From NCBI RefSeq assembly GCF_000829695.1, contig NZ_BBNN01000029.1, positions 121,024 to 185,023 on the forward strand: a stretch of DNA of 64,000 bases, read 5' to 3'. Position numbers and translations under genes: made by a program. Origin of the DNA: Streptomyces sp. NBRC 110035 (GTDB lineage Bacteria > Actinomycetota > Actinomycetes > Streptomycetales > Streptomycetaceae). The notes under the pieces are model-generated. The model saw nothing but the letters and a program-made list of their open reading frames with translations, was not told the DNA's origin and ran no database searches. Positions 9,163 to 17,000 of this stretch are shown here, in pieces; positions within the stretch are counted from its first letter, which is position 1; the number at the start of each line of letters is the position of its first letter.

Positions 9163-9367
9163 AGGTGCGGCTCCTTGCAGTGTTGAAGCTGGTCTGGAGG
9201 GGGACCCGGACGGCGGCTCGGGCGGCTGGCGCCGCATACGGGCCGGGCATACGGGAAGAAATCAGAGCGGACCGCGCTGTCCGACCGGTTTCCAGGATAG
9301 GTGGCGGCCGGAACGCGCAGGCTCGTGGGCTCTTGCCGACGGGCTACGCGCTGCCATACTTACGATG

Positions 9368-9387
9368 CCGTAGGTTACGGTCCCGTA
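9368..9387. promoter_or_regulatory. Triple half-site operator candidate upstream of the desaturase
   Basis: CCGTA, GGT, TACGG, TC, CCGTA: three alternating half-sites forming two overlapping inverted repeats. They end 66 bp before the desaturase ATG and sit just downstream of a possible -10 (TACGAT, 9361-9366). This is a plausible site for the TetR regulator encoded at the end of this operon. Confidence 0.4.
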
Positions 9388-9453
9388 GGAAATGCTGTCC
9401 GGGTCCGGTGGCCCGGCACCACCCTCAACCCTCATACCCCACAGGGGACACGC

Positions 9454-10485
9454 ATGACCTCACGTCCTGATGTCATTGACGAAGCCTTGAAGGAGCCGCC
9501 CTCCTCCGGCCCCGGCGCCGATCCCGCAGCCACCCCCTCCGCCACGCTGGGCGGGGAGCGCAAGCGTTCGGTCGAGCAGATCGCGCTGCTGGTCTTCATC
9601 GTCGTTCCGTTCCTGGCGGTGCTGGCGGCGGTGCCGCTGGCCTGGGGCTGGGGAGTGAGCTGGCTGGATCTCGGGCTGCTGGTGTTCTTCTACTTCCTCG
9701 GCTGCCACGGCATCACCGTCGGTTTCCACCGGCACTTCACGCACGGTTCGTTCAAGGCGAGGCGGCCGCTCAGGATCGCGCTGGCGGTGGCGGGCTCGAT
9801 GGCGGTGGAGGGCCCGCTGGTGCGGTGGGTGGCGGACCACCGCAAGCACCACAAGTTCTCCGACGCGGAGGGCGACCCGCATTCGCCGTGGCGGTACGGG
9901 GAGTCGCTGCCGGCGCTGATGAAGGGCCTGTGGTGGGCCCACCTCGGCTGGATGTTCGACGAGGAGCAGACTCCGCAGGACAAGTACGCGCCGGATCTGA
10001 TCAGGGACCGGACGCTGCGCGCGATCTCCCGCCAGTTTTTGCTGTGGGCGGGGGTGTCGCTGGCGTTGCCGGCGCTGATCGGCGGTCTGGTGACGATGTC
10101 CTGGTGGGGTGCGTTCACGGGCTTCTTCTGGGGGTCACTCGTCCGGGTGGCGTTGTTGCACCATGTGACGTGGTCGATCAACTCGATCTGCCACGCGGTG
10201 GGCAAGCGGCCGTTCAGGTCGCGGGACCGTTCGGGCAACGTGTGGTGGCTGGCGGTGCTGTCCTGCGGCGAGTCGTGGCACAACCTGCATCACGCCGATC
10301 CGACGTCCGCGCGGCACGGGGTGGAGCGGGGGCAGATCGATTCGAGCGCCCGGCTGATCCGCTGGTTCGAGAAGCTGGGCTGGGCGTACGACGTGCGCTG
10401 GCCGTCACGCTCGCGCATCGATTCGCGCCGTGACACCGGGGAAGAGGACTCCCGGCGCGGGCGGGGGACGGCCGAGGCGGCATGA
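9454..10485 (+). CDS. Acyl-CoA/acyl-lipid fatty-acid desaturase
   Basis: 343 aa from the ATG at 9454, which has AGGGGAC just upstream; the frame is open further upstream without a good ribosome site. Membrane-bound di-iron desaturase that introduces a double bond (most likely delta-9) into fatty acyl chains. The three histidine boxes are visible: HRHFTH (near residue 92), HRKHH (near 129) and HNLHH (near 275). Hydrophobic pairs lie at about 45-90 and 200-245. The stop overlaps the TetR start (ATGA), so enzyme and regulator are co-translated. The C-terminal 25 residues are charged and Arg-rich. Confidence 0.92.
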   Translation: MTSRPDVIDEALKEPPSSGPGADPAATPSATLGGERKRSVEQIALLVFIVVPFLAVLAAVPLAWGWGVSWLDLGLLVFFYFLGCHGITVGFHRHFTHGSFKARRPLRIALAVAGSMAVEGPLVRWVADHRKHHKFSDAEGDPHSPWRYGESLPALMKGLWWAHLGWMFDEEQTPQDKYAPDLIRDRTLRAISRQFLLWAGVSLALPALIGGLVTMSWWGAFTGFFWGSLVRVALLHHVTWSINSICHAVGKRPFRSRDRSGNVWWLAVLSCGESWHNLHHADPTSARHGVERGQIDSSARLIRWFEKLGWAYDVRWPSRSRIDSRRDTGEEDSRRGRGTAEAA

Positions 10486-11159
10486 TGGTCGCCGTGGCCA
10501 CCGACTCCAGCAGCACCCCGAGCAATGACAGGCCGCGGCGTGCCCGCCGCACCCGGATGACCGGCGCGGAGCGCCGTCAGCAACTGTTGGAGATCGGCCG
10601 CACCCTGTTCGCCGAGAAGGGCTTCGAGGGCACGTCGGTGGAGGAGATCGCGGCGAAGGCCGGGGTCTCCAAGCCCGTGGTGTACGAGCACTTCGGCGGC
10701 AAGGAGGGCCTGTACGCGGTGGTGGTGGACCGCGAGATGCGGCGTCTGCTGGACATGGTGACGGGTTCGCTGACCGCGGGTCATCCGCGGGAGCTGTGCG
10801 AGCAGGCGGCGTTCGCCCTGCTGGACTACATCGAGGAGTACACGGACGGGTTCCGCATCCTGGTCCGTGACTCCCCGATCCCGCAGTCGACCGGCACCTT
10901 CGCCTCCCTCATCTCGGACATCGCCACGCAGGTGGAGGACATCCTGGGCCGCGAGTTCAAGAACCGCGGCTTCGATTCGAAGCTGGCTCCGCTGTACGCG
11001 CAGGCGCTGGTCGGGATGGTGGCGCTGACCGGCCAGTGGTGGCTGGACGTCCGCAAGCCGAAGAAGGCGGAGGTGGCCGCGCACCTGGTCAACCTGGCCT
11101 GGCACGGCCTGGACGGCCTGGAGCAGAAGCCCCGGCTGATAGGGCACCGGAAGAACTAG
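10482..11159 (+). CDS. TetR-family regulator coupled to the desaturase
   Basis: 225 aa; ATG overlaps the desaturase stop by 4 bp (a second ATG follows at once). The HTH is at about residues 27-75, with EEIAAKAGVSKPVVYEHFGGKEGLY typical of TetR. The C-terminal ligand domain ends in a Lys/Arg-rich tail. Because it is translationally coupled to the desaturase, it is probably a lipid-sensing autorepressor acting at the CCGTA half-sites near 9370. Ligand unknown. Confidence 0.9.
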   Translation: MMVAVATDSSSTPSNDRPRRARRTRMTGAERRQQLLEIGRTLFAEKGFEGTSVEEIAAKAGVSKPVVYEHFGGKEGLYAVVVDREMRRLLDMVTGSLTAGHPRELCEQAAFALLDYIEEYTDGFRILVRDSPIPQSTGTFASLISDIATQVEDILGREFKNRGFDSKLAPLYAQALVGMVALTGQWWLDVRKPKKAEVAAHLVNLAWHGLDGLEQKPRLIGHRKN

Positions 11160-11166
11160 GACACGC

Positions 11167-12342
11167 ATGCAGCCGCTCCGGGGAGTCACCGTCGTCTCGC
11201 TCGAACAGGCGATCGCCGCTCCCTACGCCAGCCGTCAGCTCGCCGACCTCGGCGCGCGGGTGATCAAGGTGGAACGTCCCGGGACGGGTGACTTCGCCCG
11301 GGCCTACGACACCCGTGTACGGGGTCTGAGCTCGCACTTCGTGTGGGTGAACCGCAACAAGGAGTCCCTCACCCTCGACATCAAGGACCCGCGGGGCAGG
11401 GACGTGCTGCGCCGCCTGATCGCGGGGGCCGACGTCTTCCTGCAGAACCTGGCCCCGGGGGCGGCGGCCCGGGCCGGGCTCGGTGCGCGGGAGCTGCGGG
11501 CGGAGCACCCGGAGCTGATCGTGTGCGACATCTCCGGCTACGGCGCCCCCGGCCCCTACGAGGAGCTGAAGGCGTACGACCTGCTGGTGCAGGCCGAGGC
11601 GGGGCTGCTGTCCGTCACGGGCACGGAGGACTCCGTGGCCAAGGCGGGCATCCCGGTGTCCGACATCGCCGCCGGGATGTACGCCTACAGCTCGGTCCTC
11701 GGCGCGCTGCTGGAACGGGGGCGGACGGGGCAGGGCACGCATCTGGACGTGTCGATGCTGGAGGCCACCGTGGAGTGGATGGGTTTCCCGCTGTACTACG
11801 CCTTCGACGGTGCCGGGCCGCCGCCCCGGGCGGGCGCCGCCCACGCCACCATCTACCCGTACGGCCCGTTCACCGCGGGCGACGGCGGGGTCGTCATGAC
11901 GGCGGTGCAGAACGAACGCGAGTGGCGCGGGTTCTGCGAGGTCTTCCTGGAGCGCCCGGAGCTGGCCGACCACCCGCACTACGCGGACAACGCGGCCCGC
12001 ACCACGCACCGGGAGGCGTTGGGGCGGCTGATCGCGGCCCGGTTCACGGAGCTGACCGGCACCGAGGCGACGGAGCTGCTCAGCGCGGTGCCCGTGGCCA
12101 ACGCCCGGGTGAACACCCTCGCCGAGGTGTGGGAGCACCCGCAGCTGGCGGCGCGCGGCCGCCTGCACGAGGTGCCGACACCGGCCGGCCCCGTCCCGGC
12201 ACTGGCCCCGCCGGGCCCGACCGGGGGCGCGCCCCGCATGGAGGCCGTCCCCGCGCTGGGCGAGCACACCCGCTCCCTCCTCACCGAGCTGGGCCTGTCC
12301 GAGGACGCCGTCGACGCGCTCGTCGCGGACGGGGTCGTGTGA
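11167..12342 (+). CDS. CaiB/BaiF family (class III) CoA-transferase
   Basis: 391 aa, ATG seven bases after the TetR stop, so probably part of the same transcript. Transfers CoA between carboxylates. The family Asp nucleophile is D138 in AYDLLVQAEAG. Also typical are the N-terminal SLEQAIAAPYASRQLADLGA, the KVERPGTGDF block and GNKES-like NRNKESLTLDIK. Length fits the family (380-420 aa). The substrate cannot be told from sequence; formyl-, succinyl- and 2-methylacyl-CoA enzymes share this fold. Confidence 0.88.
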   Translation: MQPLRGVTVVSLEQAIAAPYASRQLADLGARVIKVERPGTGDFARAYDTRVRGLSSHFVWVNRNKESLTLDIKDPRGRDVLRRLIAGADVFLQNLAPGAAARAGLGARELRAEHPELIVCDISGYGAPGPYEELKAYDLLVQAEAGLLSVTGTEDSVAKAGIPVSDIAAGMYAYSSVLGALLERGRTGQGTHLDVSMLEATVEWMGFPLYYAFDGAGPPPRAGAAHATIYPYGPFTAGDGGVVMTAVQNEREWRGFCEVFLERPELADHPHYADNAARTTHREALGRLIAARFTELTGTEATELLSAVPVANARVNTLAEVWEHPQLAARGRLHEVPTPAGPVPALAPPGPTGGAPRMEAVPALGEHTRSLLTELGLSEDAVDALVADGVV

Positions 12343-12535
12343 ACGGGCCGCGCGGTTCCTCCGGGACGATCCGGCCGGGCCGGCCTCCGTCCACGAAGCG
12401 GTCGACGGCCTCGCCGGGGAACCTCGCCCCACCCACTCCGTCGCCCATGGACCGACAGCCCGCCGCCTGCGCGTCGGCGACCACCGCGTGTGGTACGTCG
12501 TCGATGACGATGTGATCCATGTCCTCGTCACCCGT
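12341..12535 (+). pseudogene. 5'-truncated RelE/ParE-type toxin remnant
   Basis: The frame beginning inside the end of the CoA-transferase reads ERAARFLRDDP, then VHEAVDGLAGEPRP, RRLRVGDHRVWYVVDDD and VIHVLVTRPGRTP. This is the RelE/ParE core: helices, then the RvGdyRvwY beta strand and a final V-V-RxGRT strand. About a dozen N-terminal residues, the start codon and a clean stop are missing (the frame runs on open). No antitoxin gene is adjacent. I call it a dead toxin fragment left by a deletion next to the CoA-transferase gene. Confidence 0.55.
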
Positions 12536-12559
12536 CCGGGCCGCACCCCCCGAGCCGGG

Positions 12560-13381
12560 TCACTCCCCCTTCCGGGCCACGGCGAAGACGCGCCGGAAGG
12601 GATACGGGGTGCCGTGCGGCCCGGCCGGGTAGGCGGCGCGCAGGGCGGACCGGTACGCGGTGAGGAACGCGTCGCGTGCCCGCGGGTCGTCGGCGAGGGC
12701 GGTGAGGACGGGGCGCAGGGTGGTGCCCTTGACCCAGTCCAGTACGGGGTCCTCCCCCTGGAGCAGGTGAAGGTACGTCGTCTCCCACACGTCGGCGGTG
12801 CAGCCGGGGCCGGTCAGCCGCTCCAGGTACGCCTCCGGCCGGAGCACGGCGCCGTCGTGCCGCAGGACGCCGTCCAGGCGGTCGCGCCAGGGCGGGGAGG
12901 CGACGAGGTCGCGCAGCAGGGTGTGGCTGGGGGCGTCGAAGTTGCCGGGCACCTGGAAGGCGAGGGTGCCGCCGGGCGCGAGACCCGCCACCCAGTGCGC
13001 GAACCGGTCCGCGTGTCCGGGGATCCAGTGCAGGGCGGCGTTGCTGACGATCAGGTCGTACGGCCGGCCCGGCCCGGGCGCCCAGGTGCGGACGTCGGCG
13101 CGGGCGAAGCCGATCCGGCCGCCGCCGGGGGTGGGGCCCGCGTGGCCGGCCTCCGCCGTGCCGAGCATCTCGGGCGAGTTGTCGTAGCCGGTGACGCGTG
13201 CGCGCGGCCAGCGCTCGGCGAGCAGCGCGGTGACGTTGCCGGCGCCGCAGCCGAGGTCGGCGATGCGCGGCGGATCGCCGGGGAGTGCGGGGACGCGGGC
13301 GAGGAGGTCGAGGAAGGGGCGGGTGCGGTGACCGGTGTGCCGCAGGTACTGGGCGGGGTCCCAGAGGGAGTCGGTGACCAC
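12560..13381 (-). CDS. tam: Trans-aconitate 2-methyltransferase-like SAM methyltransferase
   Basis: 273 aa from the GTG at 13379-13381, which has AGGAGG ten bases upstream; the frame continues upstream into unrelated remnant sequence, so the longer start is rejected. SAM motif I is IADLGCGAGNVTALLAERWP near residue 35, followed by GYDNSPEML and SNAALHWIPGH, the signature of Tam. Tam methylates trans-aconitate, a spontaneous inhibitor of aconitase. The C-terminal PYPFRRVFAVARK is also family-like. It stands alone, facing the CoA-transferase. Confidence 0.85.
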   Translation of the reverse strand: MVTDSLWDPAQYLRHTGHRTRPFLDLLARVPALPGDPPRIADLGCGAGNVTALLAERWPRARVTGYDNSPEMLGTAEAGHAGPTPGGGRIGFARADVRTWAPGPGRPYDLIVSNAALHWIPGHADRFAHWVAGLAPGGTLAFQVPGNFDAPSHTLLRDLVASPPWRDRLDGVLRHDGAVLRPEAYLERLTGPGCTADVWETTYLHLLQGEDPVLDWVKGTTLRPVLTALADDPRARDAFLTAYRSALRAAYPAGPHGTPYPFRRVFAVARKGE

Positions 13382-13638
13382 GGGCGCGGAGCCTCCTGGA
13401 GTTCGGTCGTTCTGCCTGAGTGGTTCGGTGTGCTCAGTGCCGAGTCGACGGTCGGCCCGGATGCGGCTTTCGGGAAGCAGGTCGGTGAGGGAGACGGTCC
13501 GGAGGCGGCCGCCCGCCCCGACGACGGCCTCCGGGGCCGGGAAGGCGGAGGGGTTGCCGAGCCGGTCCGCCAGGTACGGGCGCATCGCCCCGCCCACCCG
13601 TGGGCGCACGGGGTGGTGGCGTTCCGGTCCAGGTACAC
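13382..13638 (-). pseudogene. Head of a cysteine desulfurase (NifS/IscS class V aminotransferase), frameshifted and truncated
   Basis: From 13638 the minus strand reads VYLDRNATTP, then after a one-base loss near 13610 continues in the next frame as VRPRVGGAMRPYLADRLGNP and SAFPAPEAV. YLD-NATTPV-V--AM-PYL---GNPS is the N-terminal signature of cysteine desulfurases. Only about 35 residues of the family remain; the PLP-lysine region and everything after are gone, and the following reading (RLRTVSLTDLLPES) is unrecognised. The remnant abuts an MFS fragment at 13638/13639. Confidence 0.6.
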
Positions 13639-14013
13639 GGGTTCGGCCGCAAGCACCTGATCACCGCCGGAATGCTCCTGCAGGCAGCGGCCATCGCCCT
13701 CGTCGCCGCCGGCACCACCTTCGGCGTCTGGGCCACCGCCCAGGTCCTCCTCGGCATCGGCACCGCCCTGGTCCACCCCACCCTGCTCGCCGTCATCGGC
13801 GACGTCGCCCACCCCGCCTGGCGCGCCCGCGCCGTCGGCGTCTACCGCCTGTGGCGCGACGGGGGCTTCGCCGTCGGCGCCCTCCTCGCCGGAGCCCTCG
13901 CCGACGCCTACAGCCTCACCACCGCCATCTGGGCCATCGCCGCCCTCACCGCCGCCTCCGGCCTGCTGGTCGCGGTACGCATGTACGAGACACACTCCTT
14001 GGAGGGGCGGTGA
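13639..14013 (+). pseudogene. C-terminal fragment of an MFS transporter
   Basis: The frame from about 13639 starts abruptly in the cytoplasmic loop motif GFGRKHLITAGM and then runs through hydrophobic segments (LLQAAAIALVAAGTTFGVWA; AQVLLGIGTALVHPTLLAVI; GFAVGALLAGALAD; IWAIAALTAASGLLVAV) to a stop at 14013. This is the last third of a 12-14-helix MFS protein. An upstream GTG at 13600 is in frame but lies in the antisense of the desulfurase remnant, so a 137-aa product is possible but would not be a functional transporter. Confidence 0.65.
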
Positions 14014-14225
14014 CGTCCGTTGCACGCATGTGAGTGGTCGCGGCAGCCACCCCGGCCGCCCCGATGCCGTCCGCGTCCGCCACGGCCCCACCGCCAACGA
14101 GGCCGCCTCCTGACGCGCCGTGGAAAAAGTTGCGGGCTGCTGTCGATCCGGCCACGTCCCGTTCGACGTCATGATGTGCGGCGCCTCGCCACACCATGAT
14201 GCGGCAGGACCTGACGAGGGAACAC

Positions 14226-14870
14226 GTGGATCAACTGCTGAGAGTCATGAACTTCAACGTCTCGAGTGACGGAATCGGTGCCGGTGAGCACCAGAGTCTC
14301 GAGCGGCCGTTCGGCTACGACCATCCCGAGAGGCTGTTCGCCTGGGCCGGAGCCACGGCGAGCTGGCCCATGCGCACGGATTCCGGGGGGAGCCGGGGCC
14401 TCGACGACTACTTCACACGAGACTTCGCACGCGACATCGGTGCCGAGATCATGGGCCGCAACAAGTTCGGGCCCCAGCGCGGGCCCTGGAACGACCACGA
14501 GTGGCGCGGCTGGTGGGGGGAGGAGCCCCCGTTCCGCACCCCGGTGTTCGTCATGACCCACCACAGGCGTCCGTCGTTCACGCTCTCCGACACCACGTTC
14601 CACTTCGTCGACGGCGCCCCGGCCACGGTCCTCGCACGGGCGCGGGAAGCGGCGCAGGGCAAGGACGTCCGACTCGGCGGCGGGGTCACCACCATCCGGC
14701 AGTTCCTTGACGCCGATCTCGTCGACACCCTGCATGTGGCGGTCTCGCCGGTAAGGCTCGGGTCCGGACTACGCCTGTGGGAGTCCCCCGACGAACTGCT
14801 CGACCGGTTCCACCTGGAGGTCGTGCCCAGCCCGAGCGGCGTGACGCATCACCTGTTCTGGCGAAGGTGA
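14226..14870 (+). CDS. RibD-C/dihydrofolate-reductase-like protein
   Basis: 214 aa from GTG 14226 (GAGGGA upstream). The resulting N-terminus (V/M)DQLLRVMNFNVSSDG aligns with the usual RibD_C start; a longer ATG start at 14196 is possible. The C-terminal half contains GKDVRLGGGVTTIRQFL and DLVDTLHVAVSP, typical of the NADPH-binding part of the family. These proteins have a DHFR fold; few have known substrates. A second, shorter family member is at 42479. Sequence 14014-14225 upstream shows no gene. Confidence 0.82.
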   Translation: MDQLLRVMNFNVSSDGIGAGEHQSLERPFGYDHPERLFAWAGATASWPMRTDSGGSRGLDDYFTRDFARDIGAEIMGRNKFGPQRGPWNDHEWRGWWGEEPPFRTPVFVMTHHRRPSFTLSDTTFHFVDGAPATVLARAREAAQGKDVRLGGGVTTIRQFLDADLVDTLHVAVSPVRLGSGLRLWESPDELLDRFHLEVVPSPSGVTHHLFWRR

Positions 14871-14892
14871 CGCGAGCTACCCGGTCACAGCA

Positions 14893-15840
14893 CTAGGAGT
14901 ACCCCTGAAGGACCTGTGCGGCGAGTTGCCGGATGTGCTCCCGGGCTTCCGCGGGACCGGTCACGGTGACGCTGTCGCCGAACTGCAGGAGCAGGCGGAC
15001 GTCTTCCACGTCCCGACCGCTCACCGTGATGGCCACCCGGTGCGCTCCCGCGGTCTCCCGCAGGGTCAGCCGGCGGCCGAGGACGCGCCTCGCCAGACCC
15101 ACCCGGTCCAGGTCGAGTTCGGCATGGATCTGGAAGGAGTCCGGGTTCTCCCAGCGCGCCGTCAGTTCTGCTGCGACACCCTTCAGGGTCGCGCCCGGAC
15201 GCAGCCGGCCGGCCGCCCGCATCGGCTCCCAGTCGACGAGCCGTTCCAGCACGTAGAGGCGCGGACGGCCCGCGGAGTCGGCGACGAGATACCACCGGCC
15301 GGCTTTGGCCAGCAGGCCGTAGGGGTCGACCACCCGCCACGTGGGCTCCTCCTCGTCGGGTCTGCGGTAGCGGATACGCAACCGCACGCCGCGCCGCAGG
15401 TCGCCCACCAGTGCCGCCGGAGGCAGGCCCTCGGCGTCCCGGAAGAACCAGGGCCTGTTGTCGGTGGTCACGACCGCGCTCAGCGGCAGTACGTCGCCGG
15501 CCGACGGACGCAGCCTCGGGCGCACCTTCTGGTGCGCGCGCCGGGTGTCGGCCGTGGCTCCCAGTTGCTCGCGCTGCATGTCGTCGAGGCCGTAGAGCGC
15601 GAGATGGTCCCGTTCGCCCGGAGTGAGCCGTGCCGTGTCGAGCAGCCCACCGGGCAGAAGTGTCACCCCGCCCCCACGGCCGCGCCGGACCAGCAGGGGG
15701 AAGCCTGCTTCCTGCAGCCATTGCACGTCCCTGAGGACGGTACGCACCGACACGCCTGCTTGAGCCGCCAGCTCGGCGGTCGTCGCGGTCTCCCGGGACT
15801 GCAGCGCCAACAACAACGAGAAGAAACGATCCGGAGTCAC
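14893..15840 (-). CDS. WYL-domain transcriptional regulator (HTH_11 + WYL)
   Basis: 315 aa from GTG 15838-15840 (VTPDRFFSLLLALQSRET), the usual family beginning; in-frame ATGs at 15864 and further upstream would run through the palindrome at 15861-15881, so the GTG is preferred. The N-terminal winged HTH (about 5-60) has TTAELAAQAGVSVRTVLRDV. The WYL domain (about 125-290) includes AKAGRWYLVADS. It is divergent from the glyoxalase gene and likely controls it and itself. The effector is not predictable; many WYL proteins sense nucleic acids or small ligands. Confidence 0.88.
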   Translation of the reverse strand: MTPDRFFSLLLALQSRETATTAELAAQAGVSVRTVLRDVQWLQEAGFPLLVRRGRGGGVTLLPGGLLDTARLTPGERDHLALYGLDDMQREQLGATADTRRAHQKVRPRLRPSAGDVLPLSAVVTTDNRPWFFRDAEGLPPAALVGDLRRGVRLRIRYRRPDEEEPTWRVVDPYGLLAKAGRWYLVADSAGRPRLYVLERLVDWEPMRAAGRLRPGATLKGVAAELTARWENPDSFQIHAELDLDRVGLARRVLGRRLTLRETAGAHRVAITVSGRDVEDVRLLLQFGDSVTVTGPAEAREHIRQLAAQVLQGYS

Positions 15841-15860
15841 GGGAGGGAGAATCCCAGAGA

Positions 15861-15881
15861 ACATGACGGGATCCGTCATGT
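15861..15881. promoter_or_regulatory. Palindromic operator between WYL regulator and glyoxalase-like gene
   Basis: ACATGACGG, GAT, CCGTCATGT: 9-bp perfect arms with a 3-bp centre, 51 bp upstream of the glyoxalase ATG and just outside the preferred WYL start. Confidence 0.5.
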
Positions 15882-15931
15882 ATGACGCGCATGCTCCAGT
15901 CGTCCGGTCAGACCGACCCAAGGAGCGAGCC

Positions 15932-16297
15932 ATGTCACCCTCGATCGCGTTCATCGTCTACGTCAACGACGCGCCGGAAGCCGCCCGCTTCTACGCGGAC
16001 CTCCTCGAGATCGAACCCACCTTCCAGAGCCCCGCGTACATCGCCTTCGGCCTCGGCGACGGCGCGGACCTCGCGCTGTGGAGCGGGCACTTCGACGACC
16101 TGACCCCGGCAGTGCCGCGCACCGGCGAGGTCTGCCTCATGCTGCCCGGCGGGCCCGAGGCGATCGACCGCCGGTTCGCGAGGTGGACGGAGAAAGGGGT
16201 CCGGGTGGTCAGCGAGCCGAGCGACGAGGTGTTCGGGCGCACCTTCGTCGTCGCGGACCCGGACGGCAACCTGATCCGGGTCGCCCCCGTCGACTGA
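15932..16297 (+). CDS. VOC/glyoxalase-superfamily protein
   Basis: 121 aa; ATG at 15932 with AAGGAG six bases upstream. Two beta-alpha-beta-beta-beta modules are visible: SIAFIVYVNDAPEAARFYADLL at the N-terminus, and GRTFVVADPDGNLIRVAPVD at the C-terminus. Such small VOC proteins act as metal-dependent lyases or dioxygenases, or as antibiotic-binding resistance proteins (bleomycin/fosfomycin type). The specific role is unknown. It is divergent from the WYL gene, which probably controls it. Confidence 0.85.
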   Translation: MSPSIAFIVYVNDAPEAARFYADLLEIEPTFQSPAYIAFGLGDGADLALWSGHFDDLTPAVPRTGEVCLMLPGGPEAIDRRFARWTEKGVRVVSEPSDEVFGRTFVVADPDGNLIRVAPVD

Positions 16298-16328
16298 CAG
16301 CAGGCCGGCGAAGCCGGTCCGCGGGAAC

Positions 16329-16362
16329 GTCCGCACCCACCGGGATCCCGGCGGGTGCGGAC
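16329..16362. terminator. Terminator hairpin after the glyoxalase-like gene
   Basis: GTCCGCACCC ... GGGTGCGGAC with an inner CCGGGATCCCGG; a 34-nt stem with a single mismatch, 31 bp after the stop. Confidence 0.7.
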
Positions 16363-16445
16363 ACAGGCGCGGGTCTCCCGGAGATCGGCAACCGGCCGGC
16401 AGCCGGGCTGACGGGCGCCCGCCGCTCCGCACCTCCCACTCCGAC

Positions 16446-16475
16446 GTCAAGAAACTTGACGTCAAGAGACTTCAC
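16446..16475. promoter_or_regulatory. Two tandem 15-bp inverted repeats upstream of marR
   Basis: GTCAAG-AAA-CTTGAC (16446-16460, perfect) is followed with no gap by GTCAAG-AGA-CTTCAC (16461-16475, one mismatch). A likely double operator for the MarR protein 28 bp downstream. A -10-like TACACT lies at 16490-16495. Confidence 0.6.
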
Positions 16476-16502
16476 GTCGACACAACCACTACACTGATCG
16501 TC

Positions 16503-17000
16503 ATGGAGGACGAGGTCGATCGGCTGGTCGCAGCATGGCGCCGGGAGCGCCCGGACCTCGACGTGGAACCGCTCGAGGTGCTCAGCCGGGTGAGCAGGCT
16601 CGCCCGGCACCTGGACCGGGCCCGCAGACTGGCCTTCGCCGAGCACGGTCTGGAGCCCTGGGAGTTCGACGTCCTGACCGCGCTGCGCCGCGCGGGCGCC
16701 CCCTACCAGCTCTCGCCGGGGCAGCTCCTCACGCAGACGCTGGTCACCTCGGGCACGATGACCAACCGCATCGACCGCCTGACCAAGAAGGGTCTGGTGG
16801 AGCGCCTGCCCGACCCCAACGACCGGCGCGGGGTCCTGGTCCGCCTCACGGACGAGGGCCGTGACCGCGGCGACCAGGCGCTGGCCGGGCTGCTGGCGCA
16901 GGAGCGGGCGATCCTCGCCGAACTCCCCCGCGCCCAACGCGCCGAACTGGCGGGCCTGCTACGCCAGCTGACCGCCCCGTTCGACAACACCCCCGGTTAG
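16503..17000 (+). CDS. MarR-family regulator
   Basis: 165 aa. The winged helix (about residues 55-120) has LLTQTLVTSGTMTNRIDRL, KGLVERLPDPNDRRGVLV and LTDEG, the classical MarR recognition helix and wing. No ribosome site is obvious before ATG 16503. It stands alone and its own promoter holds two tandem palindromes, implying autoregulation. The last 42 bp overlap the 3' end of the convergent LuxR gene. Ligand unknown. Confidence 0.9.
   Translation: MEDEVDRLVAAWRRERPDLDVEPLEVLSRVSRLARHLDRARRLAFAEHGLEPWEFDVLTALRRAGAPYQLSPGQLLTQTLVTSGTMTNRIDRLTKKGLVERLPDPNDRRGVLVRLTDEGRDRGDQALAGLLAQERAILAELPRAQRAELAGLLRQLTAPFDNTPG

Noticed and set aside
6991..9186. 731-codon plus-strand frame
   Set aside because: Exact antisense of ppc, whose motifs are unambiguous; the translation is low complexity.
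13051..14172. 373-codon minus-strand frame over the remnant region
   Set aside because: Mixes antisense of the MFS fragment with shifted methyltransferase codons; the short frameshifted desulfurase reading explains the data better.
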